Assembly (NCBI GenBank): GCA_002448815.1
Contig: DKAJ01000012.1
Span: forward strand, 203,056 to 267,055
DNA: 64,000 nt
Direction of reading: 5' to 3'
From: Micavibrio sp. UBA6929
GTDB lineage: Bacteria; Pseudomonadota; Alphaproteobacteria; Micavibrionales; Micavibrionaceae
Shown here in pieces: positions 16,639-26,088 of the stretch; positions within the stretch are counted from its first letter, which is position 1; every line of letters starts with the position of its first letter. The notes under the pieces were generated by a model. That model made no database searches, was not told the DNA's origin, and saw only the letters and a program-made list of their open reading frames with translations. The position numbers and the translations under genes were made by a program.

Positions 16639-16670
16639 AAGCCTGCGCCATAAACCGCGCGGGCTTTTTT
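16639..16670 (+). terminator. intrinsic terminator of gpmA
   Basis: AAGCC-GCGC pairs with GCGC-GGCTT around an 8-nt loop and runs into T6. It starts 25 bp after the gpmA stop. Confidence 0.85.
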
Positions 16671-16727
16671 GTGTGTTCCAAAGAACAATCAAATAAACAG
16701 GGCAGCAAAAATGGAGGAGGGAGGAAG

Positions 16728-16818
16728 TGGCGGACAGACAGGGATTCGAACCCTGGGTGGGCTATAAACCCACGCCGGTTTTCAAGACCGGTGCATTCAA
16801 CCACTCTGCCATCTGTCC
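16728..16818 (-). tRNA. tRNA-Ser (anticodon TGA)
   Basis: Cloverleaf on the minus strand: acceptor GGACAGA with TCTGTCC, discriminator G and an encoded CCA. The D arm is GCA-TGC, and the anticodon stem CCGGT/ACCGG carries anticodon TGA in CTTGAAA. A long variable arm (GTGGG...CCCAC) is typical of class II tRNA-Ser. The T arm is CAGGG-TTCGAAT-CCCTG. It decodes UCA and related serine codons. The rest of the gap 16671-16968 shows nothing else convincing. Confidence 0.97.
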
Positions 16819-16968
16819 GCATAAGTGATTCAAACTGTTCGGATGTTGTAATCATCCCGCCGACCTTTGTCTAGTATCATCTGATAATTTTTTGCATATT
16901 TTTTTAAATTGAGGATAGCGCGCGTTTTTTATTTCATTCACCGCCCTATTTGTGACACTCTGGCAGGT

Positions 16969-17943
16969 ATGAAAATAAGAATAATATCTCTTTTATGCGC
17001 CGCCTTAACAATTGGTATGGCGCAAACGTCACAGGCTGAAAGCTTCGAGGCTTGGCTTTACCAAATGCGCGGCAAAGCCGCTCGCGCGGGAATCAGTGAA
17101 ACAACAATTAATGCTGCCTTTCAGGGAATCAAACCGATCGAACGCGTGATCGAACTTGACCGCAAGCAACCGGAAGGGCGCCTAACCTTGGCGCAGTATA
17201 TTGATAAAATCGTATCGCACGATCGCATTAAAAAAGGCCGCGCTTTATATAAAAAACATTATAACACCCTGCAAAAAATTGAAGCCAAATACGGCGTTCA
17301 GGCAGAATATGTGGTGGCGCTTTGGGGGATTGAAACCAATTATGGTGGCTTTACAGGCGGCACAAAAACATTATCCGCGCTAGCGACGCTCGCGCACGAG
17401 GGACGCAGACGTGATTTCTTTACGAAAGAGCTCATAAATGCGCTCACCATCATTGATCAAGGTCATATTACTGCGCGCGATATGAAAGGCTCTTGGGCGG
17501 GTGCACTTGGCCAGAACCAGTTCATGCCGTCCAGCTTCCTTGCTTACGCCGTTGATGAAAATAACGACGGTAGAAAGGATATCTGGGCAACATTGGTGGA
17601 TGTGTTTGGATCAAGCTCTAACTATCTCAGTAAAAGTGGCTGGCACGGGGATGAGCGTTGGGGCCGCGAAGTCGTTTTACCTAACAAAGGTATCTCGCAG
17701 TCCATGATCGACATCAAAAAAGAAAAACCTCTGTCATACTGGCGCGAGAAGGGGGTTAAAACAACTTCAGGGCAACCTATCCCTGTTGTTGAGGGGATGA
17801 AAGCCTCACTCATTCAGCCTGACGGCACAGGAAATAAAGCATATTTGGTTTACAACAATTATAAAGTTTTACTAAAGTGGAACCGCTCTACATATTTTGC
17901 AACATCGGTGGGCCTTCTGGCCGAAGCCATTGCAGCGCCATAA
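16969..17943 (+). CDS. mltB: lytic murein transglycosylase B
   Basis: Periplasmic lytic transglycosylase (SLT_2/MltB), about 324 residues from the chosen start. A Sec signal peptide begins at M(16969) and ends near SQA-E; the frame extends 20 codons further up, but that part does not look like a signal. The catalytic glutamate is in YVVALWGIETNYGGFTG. GALGQNQFMPSSFLAYAVD and NDGRKDIW follow, as in the family. It cleaves glycan strands to 1,6-anhydromuramyl ends. It is followed by two more wall genes, rlpA and a D,D-carboxypeptidase. Confidence 0.92.
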   Translation: MKIRIISLLCAALTIGMAQTSQAESFEAWLYQMRGKAARAGISETTINAAFQGIKPIERVIELDRKQPEGRLTLAQYIDKIVSHDRIKKGRALYKKHYNTLQKIEAKYGVQAEYVVALWGIETNYGGFTGGTKTLSALATLAHEGRRRDFFTKELINALTIIDQGHITARDMKGSWAGALGQNQFMPSSFLAYAVDENNDGRKDIWATLVDVFGSSSNYLSKSGWHGDERWGREVVLPNKGISQSMIDIKKEKPLSYWREKGVKTTSGQPIPVVEGMKASLIQPDGTGNKAYLVYNNYKVLLKWNRSTYFATSVGLLAEAIAAP

Positions 17944-17953
17944 CTTTCAACAT

Positions 17954-19285
17954 ATGATCTCGATATCCATGACTATGACTTCAAAACTTTCTATATCCGT
18001 ACTTTGTCTTTCTGTTCTTATGCTCAGCGCCTGTTCCACGCCTGTGACGCGGTGGACACCAACATCTATGTGGAGCCAAAAAAGCCACTCCAGCGGATCA
18101 TTTAAGGTCGGAAACCCGTACAAAGTTGGCGGCGTACGTTACGTGCCCGAGGAAACATATAACTTCACACAAACAGGCATTGCATCGTGGTATGGGCCGA
18201 ATTTTCACGGTAAATACACCGCCAATGGTGAGATTTATAACCAAAACGCGCTGACCGCTGCCCACAAAACATTACAAATTCCTGCCATTGTCCGCGTTAC
18301 AAATTTGGAAAACGGCAGATCAATTATCGTACGCGTGAATGACCGCGGACCATTTTCACGAGGACGTATTATTGATATGTCCCGCAAAGGTGCTGAACTC
18401 TTACAGTTCCACAATCAAGGCACGGCTAAAGTCAAAGTGCAGGTCTTACCGCATGAAAGCCGCATCGCCGCGCAGGCCGCCAAACGCGGGCAGAATATCT
18501 CTGGCGTAGAAATCGCCCTGAACGAAGGTAAAACAATCGAAGAATTTTTGGGCATGCACACCCAAACGCCAGCGCCTGTTATGACCGCCGAGAATGAGCT
18601 TACAGAAACAATGGAAGCACAAGGCCTTCTGCCATCAGACATGGATACGCTTGCCGCGCAAAAACGTGCCCAATCAGGCATTGCCCCAACGGCGCAACCA
18701 ACCTCTGTTGTCGCAGGACAATCAGTCCAATCTGTCGATACTGGCATGAACAAACCCATTGACCCGCAAGGAATGCAATCTCAAATCGCTGTGAAAGATG
18801 CGGGCACTGTTGTCAGTGAAGACCTGCCGCCGCCTGTTTCTCTATCTTCAAAAGCGGCTAGTACGCCTGCAAAACCGGTGCAAACAGCACAGGCAAATCT
18901 AGCTCATAATGAAGATCGTGGCTCGCTCATGCCTATGCCTGGGGAAAGCGCACCTGCGGCGGCTCAAAGCACTGCGCGCACGTCACAAGACGTTATCGCG
19001 GATGTTATTGGACAAGGGCAAGACTTGGTCAAAAAAGTCCCCGTAGGCACACCTGAAGATATTTTTGTGCAGGCCGGATCTTTTGGATCAAAGGATAACG
19101 CAACCGCCTATGCCAGCAAATTGTCATCTTACGGACAAAGTCAGGTTCATACCGTTGAAATTGGCAACAGAACTTTCTATCGTGTACGCCTTGGCCCTGT
19201 GGATACAGTCGAAAAAGCCGATGCTATGCTTGAAAAACTTGCTCAAGCTGGCGAAAATCAAGCCATCATAATTTTAGGTGAATAA
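17954..19285 (+). CDS. rlpA: RlpA family septal-ring lipoprotein with SPOR domain
   Basis: RlpA, about 443 residues. A lipoprotein signal has the lipobox LMLSAC. The double-psi beta-barrel (about 85-180) has GIASWYGPNFHGKYTANGE and VRVNDRGPFSRGRIIDMS, containing the catalytic Asp and His region. A long Ala/Pro/Gln-rich linker leads to a C-terminal SPOR domain (about 370-440) beginning IFVQAGSFGSKDNA, which binds denuded glycan at the septum. The family cleaves naked glycan strands. Start codons at 17954, 17969 and 17975 are all possible; none has a strong ribosome site. Confidence 0.92.
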   Translation: MISISMTMTSKLSISVLCLSVLMLSACSTPVTRWTPTSMWSQKSHSSGSFKVGNPYKVGGVRYVPEETYNFTQTGIASWYGPNFHGKYTANGEIYNQNALTAAHKTLQIPAIVRVTNLENGRSIIVRVNDRGPFSRGRIIDMSRKGAELLQFHNQGTAKVKVQVLPHESRIAAQAAKRGQNISGVEIALNEGKTIEEFLGMHTQTPAPVMTAENELTETMEAQGLLPSDMDTLAAQKRAQSGIAPTAQPTSVVAGQSVQSVDTGMNKPIDPQGMQSQIAVKDAGTVVSEDLPPPVSLSSKAASTPAKPVQTAQANLAHNEDRGSLMPMPGESAPAAAQSTARTSQDVIADVIGQGQDLVKKVPVGTPEDIFVQAGSFGSKDNATAYASKLSSYGQSQVHTVEIGNRTFYRVRLGPVDTVEKADAMLEKLAQAGENQAIIILGE

Positions 19286-19288
19286 ACA

Positions 19289-20434
19289 ATGACAACATTT
19301 CTTAAAACCTTAACTCTCAACCTTTTTCTTGTTTGCGCGCTTGCAAATCCTGCGTTAAGTGCAGAAATGACAAGCAAGGCCAAACAAGCCATCGTCATTG
19401 ATGATCTCACTGGGCAGGTTCTATTTGAAAAGAATGCGGATGAACGTATGCCAACCTCATCCATGAGCAAAACCATGACCATCTACGCGGTTTTTGAGGC
19501 CCTTAAAGACGGAAAAATCACACTGGAAGATACGTTTCTTGTCAGTGAAAAGGCGTGGAAAAAGGGCGGCTCTAAAATGTTTGTCGAGGTTGATAAGCGC
19601 GTCAAAATCGAAGACCTTATTCGCGGCGTTATTATTCAATCGGGCAACGATGCAACAATCGTCCTTGCCGAAGGACTCGCTGGCGATGAAAGCTATTTCG
19701 CCGAGGCAATTACCGCCAAAGCGCACGAGCTTGGCATGACCAATACAAACTTTAAAAACGCCAGTGGCTGGCCTGACCCGGATCATTATTCAACGGCGCG
19801 CGATCTGGCGACCTTAGCGCACAACATCATTCACAATTTTCCTGAACATTATCACTATTTCAGTGAAAAAGAGTTCTCGTACAACGAGATTAATCAACGC
19901 AACCGCAATCCACTAATCTACCGTGATATTGGTGCAGATGGCCTTAAAACAGGTCATACAGAGGTCGGCGGTTACGGTCTTATTGGCTCGGGCGTGCAAG
20001 ATGATCGCCGCGTAAACATTGTTATTAATGGCCTGCCTGATGAATCAGGGCGCGCGCAAGAATCTGCGCGATTGCTAGAATGGGGTCTGCGCCGTTTCGA
20101 ACATAAAACATTCTTTAATGCAGGCGATGTCGTTGCACAGGCCGCAGTCGTCTTCGGCCAAGACAAAACCGTTGATTTGCACGTGAATGAAGATGCCATC
20201 GCGGCGATTCCGAAAATGGCCATTCGTGATGTACAGGCACAAGCCATTGTTAACGAGCCCATCACCGCGCCCATCACACAAGGGCAAGAGCTTGGATCGC
20301 TTCATATCTTAATTGATGATAAAATTGCCATGCAATACCCGCTTTATGCCGCGCAGGACGTTAAGGAAAAAGGCTTTATTGGGAAGACCCTTGAAAAAAT
20401 TCCTTATTTGTTTCAACAAAAACAAGCGCAATAA
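19289..20434 (+). CDS. dacC: D-alanyl-D-alanine carboxypeptidase (PBP5/6 type)
   Basis: Penicillin-binding protein of 381 residues that trims the terminal D-Ala from stem peptides. The signal peptide ends near LSA-E. The SxxK motif is S58-M-S-K61, SGN is in IIQSGNDATI near 121, and KTG is in DGLKTGHTEVGGYG near 221. A C-terminal beta domain (PBP5_C, about 270-365) follows. It starts three bases after rlpA and is followed by tmk, an order common in alphaproteobacteria. The paralogue letter is a guess. Confidence 0.92.
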   Translation: MTTFLKTLTLNLFLVCALANPALSAEMTSKAKQAIVIDDLTGQVLFEKNADERMPTSSMSKTMTIYAVFEALKDGKITLEDTFLVSEKAWKKGGSKMFVEVDKRVKIEDLIRGVIIQSGNDATIVLAEGLAGDESYFAEAITAKAHELGMTNTNFKNASGWPDPDHYSTARDLATLAHNIIHNFPEHYHYFSEKEFSYNEINQRNRNPLIYRDIGADGLKTGHTEVGGYGLIGSGVQDDRRVNIVINGLPDESGRAQESARLLEWGLRRFEHKTFFNAGDVVAQAAVVFGQDKTVDLHVNEDAIAAIPKMAIRDVQAQAIVNEPITAPITQGQELGSLHILIDDKIAMQYPLYAAQDVKEKGFIGKTLEKIPYLFQQKQAQ

Positions 20435-20455
20435 GCGCAAGGAAGGCATTTCAAA

Positions 20456-21115
20456 ATGACATCAGCGACAGGGTTGTTTATTTCATTTGAAGGCGGCGAG
20501 GGCAGCGGTAAAACAACGCAAATCAACCGCCTTTCCGATTATCTGAATGCACAAGGACGACGCATTGTCTCCACGCGCGAGCCTGGAGGCACCGATGAAG
20601 CCGAAAAAATCCGTAATTTCCTTGTGAAACGTGATGGCGGCAATTGGACGCCCGAGGCAGAAACGCTTTTGCTTTATGCCGCGCGCTCTATGCATGTGCA
20701 GCAAATTATCAAGCCCGGCCTAGACGATGGTAAGGTTGTAATTTCTGACCGCTTTAGCGATTCAACCTTGGCTTACCAAGGCTATGGGCATGGCTATGAC
20801 TTGCAAAAGATTCGGGATTTGGATGCGCTGATTTTAGATGGCTTTAAACCCGATGTGACATTCATTTTAGACATAGAACCGCAAAAAGGCATTGAGCGCT
20901 CAACACGCCGACTAGCCAACGAAGCCCTTAACCTCAACCGCATGGAAGACAGGTTTGAGCAACTCGATATCTCGTTCCACGAAAAATTACGTGCTGGATT
21001 TTTAGAAATTGCCGCGCAAGAGCCAAAGCGCTGCCATGTGATTGATGCCTCGCAGGATCTTGATAAGGTGACCGAAGACATTCAAAAGATTATTGATAAG
21101 GTTATAACCGCATGA
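20456..21115 (+). CDS. tmk: thymidylate kinase
   Basis: dTMP kinase of 219 residues that phosphorylates dTMP to dTDP for DNA synthesis. The P-loop is FEGGEGSGKTTQ (about 10-21), the DR(F/Y/H) motif is in VISDRFSDSTLAYQGYG, and TREPGGT is present. AGGAAGG lies upstream of the ATG. It overlaps holB by four bases (ATGA), so the two replication genes are translationally coupled. Confidence 0.95.
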   Translation: MTSATGLFISFEGGEGSGKTTQINRLSDYLNAQGRRIVSTREPGGTDEAEKIRNFLVKRDGGNWTPEAETLLLYAARSMHVQQIIKPGLDDGKVVISDRFSDSTLAYQGYGHGYDLQKIRDLDALILDGFKPDVTFILDIEPQKGIERSTRRLANEALNLNRMEDRFEQLDISFHEKLRAGFLEIAAQEPKRCHVIDASQDLDKVTEDIQKIIDKVITA

Positions 21116-22281
21116 GCCTTTTTGGTGATGAAATGCCTGAAACTGATGCGCTGCTGCTGGATGACAGTGACGCACTTCAGGCAGGCAGCGACAATCACCT
21201 TCGCCCCGCGCGTGAAATGCAGTTTTGCCTAGCGCATGACGCGCAAGAACAACAATGCCTGAAGATGCTTGCCGAAGGAAAAATGCCACATGCTTTGCTT
21301 TTGACGGGTGTTAAGGGCATTGGCAAGGCCACTTTCGCACACAGACTTGCGAAACATTTGCTTGCCAATGACGCGGCAAAGCCTGATCCAAATCAAGATG
21401 CACTCTTTGGTGATGATGCACCCGCTGCCGCGCCGCAAAATATGGATGTCTCGCCTGATAATAAGGCCGTACGTCTGTATTTAAACGGCGCGCACCCAGA
21501 CTGTAAAACGGTTGAGCGCGCCTATGATGATGCCAAAAACAAATACAAAGACGCCGTTGACGTTGGCGAGATCCGTAAAATCGCACCATTTCTACGCATG
21601 GCCGCCAGTGACGGTGGCTGGCGCATTGTCATCATTGATGACGCCGACACTATGAACCGCAGCGCGCAAAACGCCTTGCTGAAAGTGTTAGAAGAACCGC
21701 CAAAGAAAACGCTGATTATATTGGTTGCGCATCGGCCAGGCAGGTTAATTGCAACTATTCATTCACGGGTGCAGCGCATCGCGTTTTCTCCGCTTTCCTC
21801 TGATGATTTGCATCAATTGCTGAATATGGCTGAAGACAAGCCCGACGACACACAAATTGTACCCCTTATCTCAATGGCGCAAGGCAGCATTGGTCAAGCT
21901 CTTGAGTTGTGGGAGCAGGGGGGAATCGATTCCCTTGCGACAGTGGTTGATTTGCTCGCTACATATCCGCGTTTTGATTGGGTCAGCCTGCATAAGAAAA
22001 TCGACCCCTTAACCCGCGCAGGTCAAGATCAAGCATACCGCCTGTTTCAGGCTATATTATGCCGCATTTTCTGTGATATGACATCTGCCAAGGCACGCGG
22101 AAATGCTCTGCCCGAATATTTACAAGGTCATGCGGCCGCCACAAAAATTCAAACAGAAAAAAGCCTTCAAAATCTTGTAAGCTTAAGCGGCGCACTTCAA
22201 GATCACTTCGATCGATCGAATTTTGCGAATTTGGACAAAAAACAAACCTTACTTCATGCAATTAGCTTGATCGCAGCCTAA
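21112..22281 (+). CDS. holB: DNA polymerase III delta' subunit
   Basis: Clamp-loader delta' subunit, 389 residues. The AAA+ core has a P-loop-like GVKGIGKATFAHRLAK, the Walker B-like VIIDDADTMNRSAQNALLKVLEEPP, and the SRV(Q) segment corresponding to the SRC arginine-finger motif. Zinc-finger cysteines seen in some delta' subunits are not evident. An N-terminal acidic extension precedes the ATPase core. It is coupled to tmk and followed by metG, a conserved alphaproteobacterial order. Confidence 0.9.
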   Translation: MSLFGDEMPETDALLLDDSDALQAGSDNHLRPAREMQFCLAHDAQEQQCLKMLAEGKMPHALLLTGVKGIGKATFAHRLAKHLLANDAAKPDPNQDALFGDDAPAAAPQNMDVSPDNKAVRLYLNGAHPDCKTVERAYDDAKNKYKDAVDVGEIRKIAPFLRMAASDGGWRIVIIDDADTMNRSAQNALLKVLEEPPKKTLIILVAHRPGRLIATIHSRVQRIAFSPLSSDDLHQLLNMAEDKPDDTQIVPLISMAQGSIGQALELWEQGGIDSLATVVDLLATYPRFDWVSLHKKIDPLTRAGQDQAYRLFQAILCRIFCDMTSAKARGNALPEYLQGHAAATKIQTEKSLQNLVSLSGALQDHFDRSNFANLDKKQTLLHAISLIAA

Positions 22282-22302
22282 AACCATGCTTCAAATACAG
22301 GC

Positions 22303-23868
22303 ATGAACAAAACACCATTTTATATTACAACTGCGATTTCTTATGTGAACGGCGTTCCTCATCTTGGGCACGCTTATGAGATTATTTTAACCGATGTTAT
22401 GGCACGTTTTAAACGCCTTGATAATCATGATGTCTATTTCTTGACAGGAACGGACGAGCACGGCGAAAAAGTAGCCAAAACTGCCGAGAAAAATGGTGTC
22501 ACCCCCAAAGAATTTGCAGATAAAAATGCCGCAACTTTCATCAAGATGACGGAAACCTTAAATATTTCCAATGATGATTTTATTCGCACAACCCAACCAC
22601 ATCACCACCTTGCCGCGCAAGCGATGTGGGAAAAACTACACGCCAACGGTGATATCTATCTTGGTAAATATGAAGGATGGTATTCCGTCCGTGAAGAGGC
22701 TTACTTCACCGAGGATGAGCTGATTACCGTTCCTGAAACGAAAGAGCGCATCACCCCCAACGGGACAGAGGCCGTATGGGTCGAGGAAGAAAGCTACTTC
22801 TTTAAGCTTTCTAAATACACAGATATTTTATTGAAATTCTATGAGAATAACCCCGATTTTATTCAGCCCTCAACGCGCCGTAATGAGATCATCAGCTTTG
22901 TTAAACAAGGCCTTAAAGACCTGTCTATCTCACGTCATAAAGACCGCCTGAGCTGGGGCATTCCAGTGCCAAATGATGAAAATCACGTCATGTATGTATG
23001 GCTGGATGCGTTGACAAACTACCTGACAGGTATTGGCTTCCCAGATGAAGCCAGCGAAACATATAAAAAATACTGGCCTGCAAATTACCATGTGATCGGC
23101 AAAGATATTACGCGTTTCCACGCTATTTACTGGCCAGCATTCTTGCTAGCCGCGCAAATTGAAACGCCTAAAACAATCTGGGCGCATGGTTTCATTAATG
23201 TCCACGGCCAAAAAATGTCGAAATCAATTGGCAATGTTTTATCGCCAGATGGTCTCGTTGAAACATACGGCCTTGATCAAATTCGTTACTTCCTCATGCG
23301 CGAAATTCCGCATGGCCAAGATGGTAATTTCGGTCATGAGCAAGCCATTAACCGCATTAACGCAGATCTTGCCAACGGACTTGGCAACCTAGCGCAGCGC
23401 ACATTATCCATGATTTACAAAAACTGTGATCAACAAATCCCTGATCATGGTGACTTCACCGAATCTGACAAGGCGCTTTTAGATAATGTTTACACATTGA
23501 TGCTGAAAAACGTGCGCATTGTGATGAATGATTTTAAAGTGCACCGCGCCTTGGAAGAGATCTGGCGCGTAGTAGGGGATGCAAACGCATATATTGATGA
23601 ACAAGCGCCGTGGGCTTTACGCAAGCAAAACCCTGAGCGCATGAAAACTGTTTTATATGTGCTTAGTGATGTTATTCGCTGCCTCGCAATTATAATTCAA
23701 CCTGTTGTGCCACAATCTGCGCAAAGCATGCTGGATCAATTGAAAATCAGCGCAGATGAGCGCGACTTTGCAATGATCAGCAGTGACTACGCCATGAAGC
23801 CTGGTACTGACATTGATAAACCGCAAGGCGTCTTCCCGCGCCTAACCGTTGAAGAAGCCGCAGCATAA
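22303..23868 (+). CDS. metG: methionyl-tRNA synthetase
   Basis: Class I methionyl-tRNA synthetase, 521 residues. The HIGH motif appears as HLGHAYE near the N-terminus and KMSKSIGN near residue 307. The anticodon-binding helical domain follows. The connective peptide lacks the zinc-binding cysteines, and the C-terminal EMAP/tRNA-binding domain is absent, so it is the compact form. It is preceded by AGGC and sits between holB and a membrane-protein gene. Confidence 0.96.
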   Translation: MNKTPFYITTAISYVNGVPHLGHAYEIILTDVMARFKRLDNHDVYFLTGTDEHGEKVAKTAEKNGVTPKEFADKNAATFIKMTETLNISNDDFIRTTQPHHHLAAQAMWEKLHANGDIYLGKYEGWYSVREEAYFTEDELITVPETKERITPNGTEAVWVEEESYFFKLSKYTDILLKFYENNPDFIQPSTRRNEIISFVKQGLKDLSISRHKDRLSWGIPVPNDENHVMYVWLDALTNYLTGIGFPDEASETYKKYWPANYHVIGKDITRFHAIYWPAFLLAAQIETPKTIWAHGFINVHGQKMSKSIGNVLSPDGLVETYGLDQIRYFLMREIPHGQDGNFGHEQAINRINADLANGLGNLAQRTLSMIYKNCDQQIPDHGDFTESDKALLDNVYTLMLKNVRIVMNDFKVHRALEEIWRVVGDANAYIDEQAPWALRKQNPERMKTVLYVLSDVIRCLAIIIQPVVPQSAQSMLDQLKISADERDFAMISSDYAMKPGTDIDKPQGVFPRLTVEEAAA

Positions 23869-23870
23869 CA

Positions 23871-24335
23871 ATGATCCAGATGTTTGTTCAAAACCTCTGG
23901 TTCGTTTATGCACTGGCGACAGCCATCATTTGGGGGCTTGTTTATACGCTTTCTGAAAAAGTACTCGGCGAACAAAATGTGACGCCTGCCGCGCTTATCG
24001 CAGTGCAGGGCACAATCCTGTTCTTTTTCTATTGGGCATTGTTCTTTGTGGTGGAAAGCAAGCCAGTACAACAAATCACAAATATTCTGTCCGATACTAA
24101 GCAGCTTGCATTAATCGCACTTATTGCAATCCTGACTGGATTTGCCGCATTTTTTATCATCAGCAGCGTTTCACTAAAAAATGCGACATTGGCAAACTTT
24201 GTCGAAATTTCATATCCTTTCTTTACCATGCTGTTTTCATGGTTGTTATTACGTAATTTTGACTTAAATATAGAAAGTATCATTGGTGCCTGCCTTATCA
24301 TTGCAGGCATCACATTGATTTACTTTAAGGGGTAG
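23871..24335 (+). CDS. half-size EamA-like membrane protein
   Basis: A 154-residue integral membrane protein with about five hydrophobic segments, spanning most of its length. The pattern AIIWGLVYTLSEKVLGE at the start, a middle VSLKNATLANFVEISYPFFTMLFSW, and the C-terminal IIGACLIIAGITLIYFKG match one EamA (DMT superfamily) repeat. Full-length DMT transporters have two repeats; single-repeat forms usually pair as dimers. The substrate is unknown. It is nested in the metG-tatD operon with gaps of two and six bases. Confidence 0.82.
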   Translation: MIQMFVQNLWFVYALATAIIWGLVYTLSEKVLGEQNVTPAALIAVQGTILFFFYWALFFVVESKPVQQITNILSDTKQLALIALIAILTGFAAFFIISSVSLKNATLANFVEISYPFFTMLFSWLLLRNFDLNIESIIGACLIIAGITLIYFKG

Positions 24336-24341
24336 GTACCA

Positions 24342-25142
24342 ATGTGGGTTGATTCACACTGTCATTTAAATCACAAGAACATCAATGACTTAGGCGATCC
24401 TGACGTGATTATTGCGCAGGCTAAGGCGAATAACACTGATGCGCTGGTGACGATTTGCTGCCGCATTGCCGAGGAAGCATCACATTTGCAAGACATCGCC
24501 GCGCGTCACGAGCATGTATGGTGTACAATCGGAACGCACCCACATGACAGCGGCCTTGACACAGAACAAGCCATCACCGAGGATGAGATTGTCACAATGG
24601 TCACAGCCAATGATAACGTCATTGGAATAGGGGAGACCGGCCTCGATTACTATTACAACAATTCCCCTAAAGATGATCAAATTCAATCCTTTAGAAAGCA
24701 TTTGCGCGCATGTGTACGTGCGGATGTACCTGTCATTATTCATACGCGCGATGCTGATGAAGACACCGCAACAATTATCGAAGAAGAATACCGCGCATCT
24801 GGCGGTGCGCTAAAAGGGCTCCTTCATTGTTTTTCCTCTGGCGAGCAACTAGCGCAGCGCGCACTGGATATTGGCTTTTATATTTCATTTTCTGGGATAT
24901 TAACCTTTAAACGTTCCGATGAACTGCGTGACATCGCCAAGAACATCCCAGTAGATAGATTACTGGTTGAAACCGATGCGCCGTTTCTTGCGCCGCAAGC
25001 AATGCGCGGCAAAGTAAATTCGCCGGCCTATGTGCACCATGTTGGTGAAATGTTGGCCGACTTGCACGATATGTCAGCCGAAGACATGGCGCGCATCACA
25101 TCAGAAAATTTCTACCGTCTGTTTAGCAAGGCAAAAGGTTAA
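24342..25142 (+). CDS. tatD: TatD family metal-dependent hydrolase
   Basis: TatD-type deoxyribonuclease, 266 residues, TIM-barrel metallohydrolase. Metal ligands are visible: DSHCHL at the N-terminus, IGETGLDYYY, VIIHTRDADEDT, LHCFSS, and VETDAPFLAPQ near 206. It probably acts as a 3'-5' nuclease in DNA repair. Its stop overlaps the start of the following MBL-fold gene (TAATG), a pairing conserved in many alphaproteobacteria. Confidence 0.94.
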   Translation: MWVDSHCHLNHKNINDLGDPDVIIAQAKANNTDALVTICCRIAEEASHLQDIAARHEHVWCTIGTHPHDSGLDTEQAITEDEIVTMVTANDNVIGIGETGLDYYYNNSPKDDQIQSFRKHLRACVRADVPVIIHTRDADEDTATIIEEEYRASGGALKGLLHCFSSGEQLAQRALDIGFYISFSGILTFKRSDELRDIAKNIPVDRLLVETDAPFLAPQAMRGKVNSPAYVHHVGEMLADLHDMSAEDMARITSENFYRLFSKAKG

Positions 25143-25927
25143 TGGCGTTAACGTTTACAGTTCTAGGATGCGGCAATTCCACAGGCGTACCTGCGGCGGG
25201 AAATTATTGGGGAAAATGTAACCCTGATGAGCCTAAAAACAAGCGCACGCGCCCTAGTTTACTTGTGCAATCAAACACGACAACCATAGTCATTGATACT
25301 GGACCAGACTTTTCTCTGCAGGCCACGCATCATGATATTAACCAAATTGACGCCGTTTTATATACGCACTCACACGGCGATCATGTGCACGGCATTGATG
25401 ATTTGAAAATATACGCCAAAGCCAAACCTGATGGCATTTTGCCTGCCTTTACCAATCATGAAACGATCTTGGAACTTAAACGACGTTTTTACTATCTGTT
25501 CGAAGGCGGCAATGAATCGATCTATCAACCCATGTTGCAAACGCATGCGCTTGATGATCGCTATGGCCAGACAGTTACAATTGGCGATATTAACTTTATC
25601 CCGTTCGAGCAAACACACGGCAAAGTGCGCAGTGTCGGTTATCGTTTTGGCGATTTTGCTTATTCAACGGATATGAAGCATCTCAACGCTCAATCGATTG
25701 AGATATTGCGCGGCGTTAAAACCTGGATCGTTGATAGTGCGGGCTACCACCAAGAAAATAATCCCGTGCATGCAAGCCTCAAAGAAATCTATGCGCTCAA
25801 TGAACATGTACAGGCACAAAACGTATATCTAACAAGCTTATCCTTGGCTATGGACTATGAAACCATGATAAGCGAATTGCCTGAGGGGTACTTGCCATTA
25901 TATGACGGCAAAACCTTCACAGCCTAA
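25142..25927 (+). CDS. MBL-fold metallohydrolase (PhnP-like)
   Basis: Metallo-beta-lactamase fold protein of 261 residues related to PhnP cyclic-phosphate phosphodiesterases. The N-terminal LGCGNSTGVP is the typical opening, the zinc motif HxHxDH is THSHGDHVHG, and later ligands are in FEQTHGKVRSVGYRFG and STDMKHL. There is no phn operon here, so a role in phosphonate metabolism is unlikely; the general function is a phosphodiesterase of unknown substrate. It is coupled to tatD. Confidence 0.88.
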   Translation: MALTFTVLGCGNSTGVPAAGNYWGKCNPDEPKNKRTRPSLLVQSNTTTIVIDTGPDFSLQATHHDINQIDAVLYTHSHGDHVHGIDDLKIYAKAKPDGILPAFTNHETILELKRRFYYLFEGGNESIYQPMLQTHALDDRYGQTVTIGDINFIPFEQTHGKVRSVGYRFGDFAYSTDMKHLNAQSIEILRGVKTWIVDSAGYHQENNPVHASLKEIYALNEHVQAQNVYLTSLSLAMDYETMISELPEGYLPLYDGKTFTA

Positions 25928-25966
25928 TATAAGCGCCCTCCTTTAAAAGAATGTGCTATATTTTCC

Positions 25967-26016
25967 ATAATATATATTATCACTCTGTATTGTGAGTATC
26001 TATTCCGGCAATTGCC
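25967..26016. promoter_or_regulatory. two palindromes upstream of the DUF2946-like gene
   Basis: ATAATATATATTAT (25967-25980) and GGCAATTGCC (26007-26016) are perfect palindromes in the 161-bp gap before the gene at 26089. Either could be an operator for a metal-responsive regulator. The AT-rich one could arise by chance. Confidence 0.3.
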
Positions 26017-26088
26017 TGCATCATCATAACGCAGAAAACGTAATAATTTTTATCGACAATAAAATCAATTTCTTCTATACCATTCGAT

